Below, piece after piece: positions 1 to 5,350 of a stretch of DNA of 5,350 bases. Made by a program: the position numbers and the translations under genes. Source of the stretch: Natrialbaceae archaeon (GTDB lineage: Archaea > Halobacteriota > Halobacteria > Halobacteriales > Natrialbaceae); the NCBI GenBank assembly GCA_003552325.1, contig PUKM01000092.1, positions 1 through 5,350 on the forward strand, read 5' to 3'. The number at the start of each line of letters is the position of its first letter. Position 1 is the first letter of the stretch. The notes beneath the pieces are model-generated. The model did no database searches and was not told the DNA's origin. It was given only the letters and a program-made list of their open reading frames with translations.

Positions 1-656
1 ACGCCTTCGATCCCGTAGGCGTCTGCCTTCTGGGCGATCGTTGCACTCGCCGTCTGTCGCTCGCGTGGGACGGAGATGGCGTATCCGTTGTTCTGACAGA
101 AAAAGACGGTTGGGGCTTCGAAGACGCCCACAAAGTTACACGCCTCGTGAAAGTCCCCCTCGCTCGTCGCTCCGTCTCCGAGACTGGCCATCGCGACGCA
201 GTCGTCGTCCTTGTAACTGGCCGCCATACCAATGCCCACAGCGTGGGGAAGCTGCGTGGCGATCGGGATCGTGATTGGGAAGGTCCGGAGCGTCTCGGGA
301 TCCTGTCGGTCGACGTAGTTGCCCCGTCCCATCAAGTGACGCAGAATTTCGGCGAGCGGGAGGTCCCGCGTGAGATACATTGCGTGGTCCCGATAGGTTG
401 GAAACAGGTAATCGTCCGCTGAGAGTGCCATCGCCGCCCCAACCTGGGCGGCCTCCTGGCCTTCCATCGGTGCATAGGTCCCGATTCGGCCCTGGCCGTG
501 GAGGGAGATGGCTTTTTTATCGAAGACCCGCGCGAGTACCTGGGTCTCATACAGCTCGAGTAGTTCGACGTCTGCGTCTACAGTGGGGGACTGCCCCTCT
601 ACGTCGTCGTCCGCTGCTGGTAACACCCGAACGATGTCGTCGACGTGGCTGGCCAT
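1..656 (-). CDS. pdhA: 2-oxoacid dehydrogenase complex E1 component, alpha subunit (N-terminal part, runs off left edge)
   Basis: Thiamine-diphosphate-dependent subunit that decarboxylates a 2-oxoacid (pyruvate or branched-chain) and passes the acyl group to the lipoyl E2 subunit; cytoplasmic. About 218 codons are present; the family is usually 350-370 residues, so roughly the last 40 percent lies beyond position 1. The strongest evidence is the thiamine-diphosphate/Mg motif: GDG at residues 160-162, then exactly 26 residues, then NN at 189-190. Supporting blocks are the GQEAAQVG segment (66-73), FPTYRDHA (85-92) and the LMGRGNY loop (108-114). The first 30 residues are an acidic extension typical of halophile versions. 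ATG at 656 is preferred because a GGTGA Shine-Dalgarno-like sequence lies 11 bases upstream and a TATA box about 50 bases upstream. Genes for E1 beta, E2 and E3 would be expected just left of the window (inference). The true substrate cannot be read from this part: haloarchaea mainly oxidise pyruvate by a ferredoxin oxidoreductase, and in Haloferax volcanii one such complex was linked to isoleucine use. The symbol is therefore by family convention only. Confidence 0.93.
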   Translation of the reverse strand, partial: MASHVDDIVRVLPAADDDVEGQSPTVDADVELLELYETQVLARVFDKKAISLHGQGRIGTYAPMEGQEAAQVGAAMALSADDYLFPTYRDHAMYLTRDLPLAEILRHLMGRGNYVDRQDPETLRTFPITIPIATQLPHAVGIGMAASYKDDDCVAMASLGDGATSEGDFHEACNFVGVFEAPTVFFCQNNGYAISVPRERQTASATIAQKADAYGIEG

Positions 657-667
657 GGGATTATGAG

Positions 668-672
668 TCACC
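668..672 (-). promoter_or_regulatory. Shine-Dalgarno-like site of the E1 alpha gene
   Basis: On the minus strand this reads GGTGA, complementary to the 3' end of archaeal 16S rRNA, with 11 bases between it and the ATG at 656. It supports this start over in-frame TTG and GTG codons 15-18 bases upstream. It is the only clear ribosome-binding site in the window; the plus-strand genes lack one. Confidence 0.5.
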
Positions 673-704
673 AACGTTCTATCGCGAAAGACACCATACT
701 GCCC

Positions 705-710
705 TATAAA
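705..710 (-). promoter_or_regulatory. TATA box for the E1 alpha gene
   Basis: The minus strand reads TTTATA here, a full match to the haloarchaeal box-A consensus. Transcription would be expected to start about 26 bases downstream, near 680, leaving a leader of roughly 25 bases that contains the GGTGA site. The box is bracketed by two copies of TGCCCT (plus strand, 700-705 and 714-719), a possible operator arrangement. The box is seen directly; the start point is inferred. Confidence 0.65.
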
Positions 711-884
711 TCATGCCCTTTAGAGAGTTTTACCGATGTTCTATCAGCACACTACATAACCACACCCCTATTTCGTTAGCTAGCCATGTCCTTCTCCCCG
801 GTACGCTGACGATTCATCGGCGCACCCCACCTCGGACCGCCGGTTCCCCAACAGTTAGGAGTGCGGCCCGCCGTATCCCGGCAC

Positions 885-2201
885 ATGTCCACATGGATCA
901 GTAACGTATTCACCAGTGATCACGGCTGGAACCACCTCGAGGACCTCGTCGACATCGGGAACCGACTCGCCGGGACGCCCGGTGAGCGCGAAGGGGCTGC
1001 GTTGACACGCGATGCCCTCGAGGCAGCCGGTGCGAGGGACGCCCGGATCGAATCGTTCCCCATACAGGGGTGGGAACGAGGCGACAGCGAGGTTCGCGCC
1101 GTCGACACCGACCTGACGCTCGACTGTATCGCGCTTCCCCGAAGTCCGTCTTCGTCGGCGACGGCGGAACTCGTGGACCTCGGCTACGGGCTCCCCGAGG
1201 ATTTCGAAGACGCCGACCTTGAGGGTGCCGTCGTGATGGTTCGGAGCGACATTCCGAGCTACTACGACCGGTACGTCCATCGTCGCGAGAAGTACTACCA
1301 CGCCGTAACGAACGGCGCCGCGGCGTTCATCTACCGCAACCACGTCGAAGGGTGTCTCCCCCCAACGGGCAGCGTTGGGACCGCCGACGACCCAATTGGG
1401 GACATCCCCGCAGTCGGTGTCTCGAGCGAGGTCGGCGCTCGGCTGGCCAGACGGTTCGAGGGTGAAGAAATCAGTGTCGACGTCGAGGCCACCATCGGCG
1501 ACGCGGAGAGTCAGAACGTCCACGCCGAACTCGGCCCCGACACTGACGAACGCGTTCTCGTCACCAGCCACGTCGATGCCCACGATATCGCCGAGGGTGC
1601 GATGGACAACGGGGCGGGGACGGCGATGGTCGTCGAACTCGCCCACGCCCTCGCCGAGCGTGAGGACGAACTCGGGATCCGCGTCGAGTTCGTCGCCTAT
1701 GGGGCCGAGGAGGTCGGCCTCGTTGGCTCGAGTGTCCACGCCGAGGAGGCGGCTCACGACGAGATCAAGGCGATCGTCAACAACGACGGCGTCGTCCGCG
1801 GGCGGACCCTCGCCTTCACCACACACGGGTTCGACGGGCTCGAGACGGCCGTAAACGAGATCGCAGATCAGTTCGATCACCCGGTCGAGACGATTCCCCG
1901 ACTTGGCCCCCACAGTGACCATTGGCCGTTCACCCAGTGGGGCGTCCCCGGCTACCACGTCATGAGCACGTCCGACGAAGTCGGCCGAGGGTGGGGCCAT
2001 ACCTTCGCCGACACGCTGGATAAGATCGAAAAACGGAACCTTCGCGAGCAGGCAATCCTCCTTACCGAACTGATCGTTCACCTCACGAGCGACGACGTGT
2101 CGACCGAACACAAATCGACCGACGAACTCATCACGATGCTCGAGGACCAGGACCTCGCCGAAGGGATGCGGATCATCGGTGACTGGCCATACGACGCCTA
2201 G
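885..2201 (+). CDS. M28-family zinc aminopeptidase with PA-like insert
   Basis: Metallopeptidase of the M28 (aminopeptidase Y/S-type) family, which removes N-terminal residues from peptides using two zinc ions. The protein has 438 residues and no signal peptide or membrane segment, so it is probably cytoplasmic and may work in peptide turnover (inference). An N-terminal part (1-90) is followed by a PA-like domain (about 95-192, including the GAAAF block and the IPAVGVS block) and the catalytic domain. All expected M28 residues are visible: His229 in SHVDAHD, bridging Asp241 in GAMDNGAGT, the catalytic Glu275 and zinc-binding Glu276 pair in YGAEEVGLVGS, Asp301 in NNDG, and His372 in GHTFADTLDK. 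It is therefore expected to be active. The ATG at 885 is preferred over the in-frame GTG at 861 because the family homology begins just after it and the GTG would add only a short non-acidic stretch; no Shine-Dalgarno sequence is suitably placed for the ATG. Its substrate range cannot be told from sequence; carboxypeptidase-like M28 members also exist. Confidence 0.93.
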   Translation: MSTWISNVFTSDHGWNHLEDLVDIGNRLAGTPGEREGAALTRDALEAAGARDARIESFPIQGWERGDSEVRAVDTDLTLDCIALPRSPSSSATAELVDLGYGLPEDFEDADLEGAVVMVRSDIPSYYDRYVHRREKYYHAVTNGAAAFIYRNHVEGCLPPTGSVGTADDPIGDIPAVGVSSEVGARLARRFEGEEISVDVEATIGDAESQNVHAELGPDTDERVLVTSHVDAHDIAEGAMDNGAGTAMVVELAHALAEREDELGIRVEFVAYGAEEVGLVGSSVHAEEAAHDEIKAIVNNDGVVRGRTLAFTTHGFDGLETAVNEIADQFDHPVETIPRLGPHSDHWPFTQWGVPGYHVMSTSDEVGRGWGHTFADTLDKIEKRNLREQAILLTELIVHLTSDDVSTEHKSTDELITMLEDQDLAEGMRIIGDWPYDA

Positions 2202-2410
2202 TGCTGCTTGCCGTGTCGACTGAGTCATTGGAGCACCCATTCCAGCCGGCTTCGATCGGTCACTGTAGGCGCTGGCGGCGGGGACCACACCTGCACAGAT
2301 TCACACACTGATCGGTAACACGGCTGGCGATCAGGTGAAAATAGCGTCCAGTGACGCCCCTATCGCGGACGGAACCGCACGCTTTTGGTCCGGCGGGAAA
2401 ATCGTCGCGT
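2202..2410. other. Intergenic region upstream of the NAD-kinase-like gene
   Basis: This stretch of 209 bases has no supported gene and no tRNA-like structure. There is no clear T-run terminator after the peptidase. The end nearest the next gene contains the candidate TATA element at 2383-2388. A weak inverted pair (CGTCC near 2345 and GGACG near 2368) is too short to call. Confidence 0.5.
2383..2388 (+). promoter_or_regulatory. Candidate TATA box for the NAD-kinase-like gene (leaderless)
   Basis: TTTTGG lies about 26 bases before the ATG at 2411, the spacing expected when transcription starts at or next to the start codon. It is an imperfect match to the haloarchaeal TTTAWA box. The absence of a Shine-Dalgarno sequence before 2411 fits a leaderless transcript. 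Confidence 0.4.
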
Positions 2411-3268
2411 ATGGACGACGGGTGGTACCTCGAGGCGGAAGCAACAGTTGGGCTCCTTACCGCGACGGGGTCGCCGAGGACGTCATACCGACCGCTCCCT
2501 TCGCATGCTCCCGCAGACGGAGACGCATCGGGGGCGGCAGAAACCACACGGGCGACGCTCGAGCGGCTGGTCGAAGCCGATGAGAGCGCCGTCACTGCAC
2601 TCGTCGATGATCTCTCCGAGATCACCGCGGACCAACCAGACCTCCTCGTTGTCGTCGGCGACATGGCGCTCATCGAGGGCACTCGCCGTGGCCTCGGGGA
2701 GACACCAATCCTCCCAGTGGAGACGACACCGTCGCTGCAAGGTGTCGCCGTCACGGACCTCGAGGCAGCCATCCAGGCCCTCGAAACGGGATCGGGGCGA
2801 ATCCGTCACCAACCGACGCTGAGCGTCGAGAGCGAGACGGCATCGGCGCGGGCCGTCTTCGACGTGACGGTGGTCACGAGTGAACCAGCGCGGATTTCCG
2901 AATTCTGCCTCCAGAGTCGCGGACGGACAGTCGCCCAATTTCGTGCCGATGGCGTCATCGTGGCCTCCCCCGCCGGGAGCCATGGCTACGCTGCGGCAGC
3001 GTCCGGCTCGGCGGTGGAGCCCTCGATTCCTGCGGTGTCTGTCGTGCCAATCGCCCCGTTCGTCACCCGCACACGTCACTGGGTGCTCCCGCCAGACGAC
3101 CTGACCATCACCGTCGAACGAGACGAGGGACACGTCGATGTCTGTGCCGACCAGTACGATCTGGAGACGGTCGGCCTCGATGGCCAGGTCGATATTGGGA
3201 AGGGCCCAGCACTGACGCTCCTCGAGACACCACTGAGCGACAATCCGTTCCCAGAACCGCCAGGGTAG
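2411..3268 (+). CDS. NAD-kinase-like protein with degenerate signature motifs
   Basis: A 285-residue protein whose C-terminal half resembles the beta-sandwich domain of ATP-NAD kinases, which phosphorylate NAD to NADP. The clearest match is residues 180-216: DGVIVASPAG, then SHGYAAAASGS, then EPSIPAVSVVPIAPF, equivalent to the family's DG-x-IVATPTGSTAY...SAGGP...P-L...PI-P. The N-terminal half is short and weakly conserved. The nucleotide-binding GGDGT motif appears as VGDMA (residues 82-86), keeping Gly83 and Asp84 but losing the following Gly-Thr. The NE/D motif appears as Phe150-Asp151, so the usual Asn is absent. GSTAY is GSHGY (189-193), and GGP is SGS (198-200). ATG at 2411 is preferred over a GTG at 2351 because the upstream 20 codons look non-coding and a TATA-like element lies 26 bases before 2411. 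It could be a divergent kinase, a kinase with another substrate, or an inactive regulatory paralogue. The family call is fairly sure; activity is not. Confidence 0.8.
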   Translation: MDDGWYLEAEATVGLLTATGSPRTSYRPLPSHAPADGDASGAAETTRATLERLVEADESAVTALVDDLSEITADQPDLLVVVGDMALIEGTRRGLGETPILPVETTPSLQGVAVTDLEAAIQALETGSGRIRHQPTLSVESETASARAVFDVTVVTSEPARISEFCLQSRGRTVAQFRADGVIVASPAGSHGYAAAASGSAVEPSIPAVSVVPIAPFVTRTRHWVLPPDDLTITVERDEGHVDVCADQYDLETVGLDGQVDIGKGPALTLLETPLSDNPFPEPPG

Positions 3269-3307
3269 CCAGAGACGGCTCAAAACAACCATTTCCGGCA
3301 CTATTGG

Positions 3308-3350
3308 ATTGGAAAACGGGGCCACACCACCGGTCGATCACATTGGAAAA
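3308..3350. repeat. Pair of 9-base direct repeats upstream of the membrane protein gene
   Basis: ATTGGAAAA occurs at 3308-3316 and again at 3342-3350, 34 bases apart start to start. The second copy directly abuts the candidate TATA element of the next gene, where the purine-rich transcription factor B recognition element would sit. The first copy could be an upstream regulator site or chance. Seen directly; function is inferred. Confidence 0.4.
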
Positions 3351-3351
3351 A

Positions 3352-3357
3352 TTCTAA
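3352..3357 (+). promoter_or_regulatory. Candidate TATA box for the membrane protein gene (leaderless)
   Basis: TTCTAA is preceded by GGAAAAA, which resembles a purine-rich BRE, and lies about 27 bases before the ATG at 3382. This is the arrangement of a leaderless haloarchaeal promoter. It suggests the gene is transcribed on its own rather than from the NAD-kinase-like gene 113 bases upstream. Confidence 0.45.
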
Positions 3358-3381
3358 TGCTCGAATCCCCGTGGTTCATGT

Positions 3382-3837
3382 ATGCTAACACCAGCGCTGC
3401 TCGGCCCGATCGATGTCCTCGGAGAGGAGGTCATCGCTGGCGTCGCGATCATCGAGTTCGTCTTACTCGGACTCGTGGTTGTGAACTTACTCGTTCGCGC
3501 ACTCGCCCACCGGAGTTACGTCTCCGCGGCGCGTGAGGAGGGAGCCGACGCACTTTCACGAAGCGTCGCGCTCGACGTCACGAACATCCTGATCGTCCTC
3601 GGTGGATTCTACTACATCACGATTCACGTCCACGGCGGCGTCGTGTTCACCACCCTTGCCATCGGACTGATGCTCACGGACTTCTTCGAGTACGAGTCTC
3701 GACTCGTCGAAGCTCGCCAGGAACTCCCACTCGAGCGCCCGAAAGGCGCGCTGGTCGCCTCGACGTTTGTCTTCCTCTACATCGCCTACCAGTCGTTGTT
3801 CTTCGTCATCCAGCCCCTCTGGGAACTGGTTGTCTAA
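3382..3837 (+). CDS. Small four-helix membrane protein of a haloarchaeal family of unknown function (DUF7313-like)
   Basis: A 151-residue integral membrane protein. Hydrophobic segments lie at about residues 17-41, 66-82, 86-102 and 123-147, joined by a basic/acidic loop (43-60, containing AHRSYVSAAREEGADALSR), a very short turn at HVHGG (82-86), and a conserved-looking charged loop FFEYESRLVEARQELPLERPKG (split here as FFEYESRLVEA 101-111 and RQELPLERPKG 112-122). There is no cleavable signal peptide. The overall pattern, with the LERPKGA block and the ending around a Trp after an aromatic helix, matches my memory of a conserved haloarchaeal family that I believe is catalogued as DUF7313; I could not check this. 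No enzymatic motif, transporter signature or metal site is evident beyond the His82/His84 pair. The ATG at 3382 sits 27 bases after a TATA-like element; an overlapping ATG at 3378 is in another frame. Function unknown. Confidence 0.88.
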   Translation: MLTPALLGPIDVLGEEVIAGVAIIEFVLLGLVVVNLLVRALAHRSYVSAAREEGADALSRSVALDVTNILIVLGGFYYITIHVHGGVVFTTLAIGLMLTDFFEYESRLVEARQELPLERPKGALVASTFVFLYIAYQSLFFVIQPLWELVV

Positions 3838-3840
3838 GTC

Positions 3841-3857
3841 GATCAGACCCTGATTTT
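3841..3857 (+). terminator. Possible terminator after the membrane protein gene
   Basis: ATCAG (3842-3846) and CTGAT (3850-3854) form a 5-base-pair stem with a 3-base loop, extendable by a G-T pair, running into TTTT at 3854-3857. It begins 4 bases after the stop codon. The stem is short, and archaeal termination depends mainly on T-runs, so this is tentative. Confidence 0.35.
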
Positions 3858-3919
3858 CTCGACTATCTTCGCTACTGAAAGACCCGAACCCTCATCAGCG
3901 AGGCCACCGAACAGCAGGG

Positions 3920-4588
3920 ATGGGATATCGAGAAGACGCGATCAACGCGTTCCGTCGGAGCGTGATCCCCCAACTTCACTACGCCCTCTCGGGCACCTTC
4001 GGCGTCTACGCAGTCAGCCACACGACCGCCGAGGAGTACGTCATCACCGCTCACTGTACGGAGGCCGAACTCGAGGACGCCCTGACTGACCTTGGATTCC
4101 AACGAAATCCGATCGCCGCTGTCAAGGTGCGGATGGATGGGAACACTGCCGAGGGGTCGTGGGTCTACCGCGGCTCACCACTCGCCTCGAAGCAGTTGCA
4201 CGTTATCCTCCACGAACTCGAGGAACGAGAGCGATGTGTCGACGTCTACGCTCACTGGGAGTGTTCCTGGATTCGTCACCCATACAAACACTATACGAAA
4301 CAGGGGTACGATGCCGAGTACGGTGTGGAACTGGCCCGGTCGGCGCTCGAGGCCTACGACGGCGATGCATTCGAGGAAGAATTCTCTTACGAGATCGATA
4401 CCGGCATTGAGCGACGCCTGAGCGAACGGTTTTCGGTCTCGTACTACTGGGCCAAAGACCGCTGGCTCAGCCTGCGGAGCCGACTCCCACTCGTTGATGA
4501 ATCGGGAACAGAAACGCTCGAGGGGTACACATCCGACCGCGACGGGGAACGGGATTCGGTTTCACCACGGATCACCGAGGAGATTTGA
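3920..4588 (+). CDS. Hypothetical soluble protein with His/Cys/aromatic cluster
   Basis: A 222-residue protein that I do not recognise. There is no signal peptide or membrane segment, so it is probably cytoplasmic. Residues 1-70 look like a mixed alpha/beta domain (HYALSGTFGVYAVSH, 20-34; then a helix, TEAELEDALTDLGF, 47-60). Residues 91-125 contain a striking cluster: His94, His98-Glu99, Cys106, His112, Trp113, Cys115, Trp117, His120, Tyr122, His124 and Tyr125. The region 130-200 is acidic and aromatic, including SYYWAKDRW (174-182). The last 20 residues are polar and probably disordered. The HxxxHE pattern is not the HExxH zinc-protease motif. The composition would suit a metal site or a compact aromatic core, but neither is shown. 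The start at 3920 is the first plausible ATG; there is no Shine-Dalgarno sequence, and no clear TATA box about 26 bases upstream. It follows the membrane protein gene by 82 bases and could be co-transcribed with it if the hairpin near 3850 does not terminate. GC and codon use match the neighbours, so there is no sign of recent transfer. Confidence 0.82.
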   Translation: MGYREDAINAFRRSVIPQLHYALSGTFGVYAVSHTTAEEYVITAHCTEAELEDALTDLGFQRNPIAAVKVRMDGNTAEGSWVYRGSPLASKQLHVILHELEERERCVDVYAHWECSWIRHPYKHYTKQGYDAEYGVELARSALEAYDGDAFEEEFSYEIDTGIERRLSERFSVSYYWAKDRWLSLRSRLPLVDESGTETLEGYTSDRDGERDSVSPRITEEI

Positions 4589-4600
4589 ATTCGCAGGGGG

Positions 4601-5347
4601 CTACAGTCCGTTTCGGATCCGGTGTTCAGCGTCCTCGAGTGCCGCCTCGCGGTCGAACTCCTCGACGATCGCCTCGAGGTCGGCTGTACTCGCCTCGGCG
4701 AGTGAGTCGGCGTGTGCCGTCATGTTCGGCACCGCACGCACGATATTGTCGACAATCGGAATATCGGCGACCTGCGGGGACCGTGAGAGTGGGTTCAGGT
4801 CGATCACGATTTCGGTCTTCCCCATTGCCTCGAGCGCCTCCGCCCGGTCGCCGTCCTCGAGCGGGACGAGCACCACGTCGGCGGCGTAAATCCCATCCGC
4901 GTCGACACGGGCGCGCTGGTGATCTAGGTTCGGAATCCGTGCCGTCGCTTCGATGCCTTTGACGCCCGTCGCGCCGTGGTCTCGCAGATGGTCGGCGATG
5001 GCCGTAATCCGTTCTGCCGTCCGGTTGAACAGGTTGACTTCGAGGTCGGCGTCGACGGCCTCGGCGAGGTCGACCATTTCCCCGGGTACCAGAGCAGCCA
5101 CGTTGCCGTTGATCGAGATGACTGGGTCCTCAGCCAGTAACAATTGCGCCGCTGCGGCACGTTCGGCTGCTGCGGCACTCTCGAGGGTCTGTTCACCGAG
5201 CAGATAATCGAAGGCGCTCCCCCGCCCTTCGGCGTGCATCCCCTGTAAGTGGGTAATTCCCTTCTCGACACCGGCCTCGATCCGATGACGGGTTACCAGA
5301 TCGGTGTAGCGCGGATGATCCGTCGGTATCTCCGTTTCGTCTTCCAC
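4601..5347 (-). CDS. 4-phosphopantoate--beta-alanine ligase (archaeal phosphopantothenate synthetase)
   Basis: Cytoplasmic enzyme of archaeal coenzyme A synthesis. It joins 4-phosphopantoate and beta-alanine using ATP, giving 4'-phosphopantothenate, AMP and pyrophosphate. Together with pantoate kinase it replaces the bacterial PanC/CoaA order of steps. The 248 residues visible are close to the family's usual length (about 240-260). Family blocks are intact: IPTDHPRY (7-14), TRHRIEAGVEKGIT (19-32), GRGSAFDYLLGE (41-52), SINGNVAALVPGE (78-90), LEVNLFNRT (102-110), VLVPLEDGDR (159-168), the IDLNPLSRSPQ block (182-192) and the VDNIVRAVPN block (199-208). The NGN and DLNPLSRS segments belong to the nucleotide/substrate site in known structures of this family. 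The start is uncertain: a GTG at 5347 lies 3 bases from the window edge, the frame stays open to the edge, and the real start may be a few codons further on. A pantoate kinase gene is often adjacent in haloarchaea and could lie to the right (inference). It converges with the 3920-4588 gene. Confidence 0.93.
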   Translation of the reverse strand: MEDETEIPTDHPRYTDLVTRHRIEAGVEKGITHLQGMHAEGRGSAFDYLLGEQTLESAAAAERAAAAQLLLAEDPVISINGNVAALVPGEMVDLAEAVDADLEVNLFNRTAERITAIADHLRDHGATGVKGIEATARIPNLDHQRARVDADGIYAADVVLVPLEDGDRAEALEAMGKTEIVIDLNPLSRSPQVADIPIVDNIVRAVPNMTAHADSLAEASTADLEAIVEEFDREAALEDAEHRIRNGL

Positions 5348-5350
5348 CTC

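Larger units (their letters stand above)
657..884. other. Divergent intergenic region between E1 alpha and the M28 peptidase
   Basis: This 228-base stretch holds no convincing gene. It contains the E1 alpha promoter (box at 705-710) and short direct repeats: GTTCTATC at 676-683 and 738-745, and TGCCCT at 700-705 and 714-719. The AT content is highest between about 660 and 790, where the divergent promoters should be. For the peptidase, the candidates are a weak GTTAGG around 853-858, placed about 27 bases before the ATG at 885 as a leaderless transcript would need, or the AT-rich TATTTC near 769-774 if there is a longer leader. Neither is compelling. Confidence 0.6.

Noticed and set aside
861..884. 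GTG at 861 as the start of the M28 peptidase.
   Set aside because: It would add eight residues with no acidic or conserved character, and the AGGAG sequence nearby overlaps the GTG instead of preceding it. The ATG at 885 is more natural.
41..904. Several Arg/Pro/Ser-rich plus-strand frames opposite E1 alpha and in the divergent promoter region.
   Set aside because: Their strongly basic composition is opposite to halophile proteins, they have no domains, and the strand opposite codes for a clear E1 alpha.
855..2288. A 477-codon open frame on the minus strand that fully covers the M28 peptidase gene.
   Set aside because: The plus-strand protein carries every M28 catalytic and zinc-binding residue. 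Long antisense frames are common in GC-rich haloarchaeal genes because of codon bias, and this one shows no recognisable domain.
2345..2372. Short inverted repeat CGTCC...GGACG upstream of the NAD-kinase-like gene.
   Set aside because: Five bases with a long loop is expected by chance in GC-rich DNA.
2260..2772. A 170-codon minus-strand frame spanning the intergenic region and the start of the NAD-kinase-like gene.
   Set aside because: It is Ser/Arg-rich with no domain, overlaps the better-supported plus-strand gene, and has the composition of a shadow frame.
2483..3325. A 280-codon open frame on the minus strand over the NAD-kinase-like gene.
   Set aside because: It is rich in Arg, Cys, Trp and His, unlike acidic haloarchaeal proteins, and the plus strand has recognisable NAD-kinase-like motifs.
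4192..4232. HxxxHE in the unknown protein as a possible metalloprotease site.
   Set aside because: The zinc-protease motif is HExxH; here the order and spacing differ (His94, His98, Glu99), and no downstream third ligand motif of a known protease family is seen.

Overview
The window looks like chromosomal DNA from a haloarchaeon. It is GC-rich, the predicted proteins are rich in Asp and Glu, the codon pair CTC-GAG is very frequent, and most starts lack a Shine-Dalgarno sequence and have an AT-rich box about 26 bases upstream, as in leaderless haloarchaeal transcripts. The window also carries an archaeal-type phosphopantothenate synthetase. The CTC-GAG bias is reminiscent of the Natrialbales, but I cannot fix the genus.

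Layout from left to right. (1) On the minus strand, running off the left edge, is the N-terminal half of a 2-oxoacid dehydrogenase E1 alpha subunit (start at 656), with its thiamine-diphosphate motif intact. (2) A 228-base divergent promoter region follows, holding a clear TATA box for E1 alpha and short direct repeats around it. (3) On the plus strand is a complete M28-family zinc aminopeptidase with a PA-like insert (885-2201). (4) A 209-base intergenic stretch precedes a plus-strand protein with an NAD-kinase-like C-terminal domain, in which several signature motifs are degenerate (2411-3268). (5) Next comes a four-helix membrane protein of a haloarchaeal family without known function (3382-3837), followed by a small hairpin and T-run that may terminate it. 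(6) Then comes a 222-residue soluble protein that I do not recognise, with a dense His/Cys/Trp/Tyr cluster (3920-4588). (7) It converges, with a 12-base gap, on a minus-strand 4-phosphopantoate--beta-alanine ligase of the archaeal coenzyme A pathway (4601-5347), whose start lies at or just beyond the right edge.

The genes do not form one pathway. The plus-strand genes are separated by 82-209 bases and three have their own candidate promoter, so they are more likely individually transcribed housekeeping genes than an operon. The only thematic link is loose: the 2-oxoacid dehydrogenase produces acyl-CoA and the ligase helps make coenzyme A. I see no mobile element, CRISPR array, rRNA, tRNA or defence system. 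The most interesting items are the motif-degenerate NAD-kinase-like protein and the unknown His/Cys/aromatic-rich protein. I did not find convincing evidence of a new multi-gene system.
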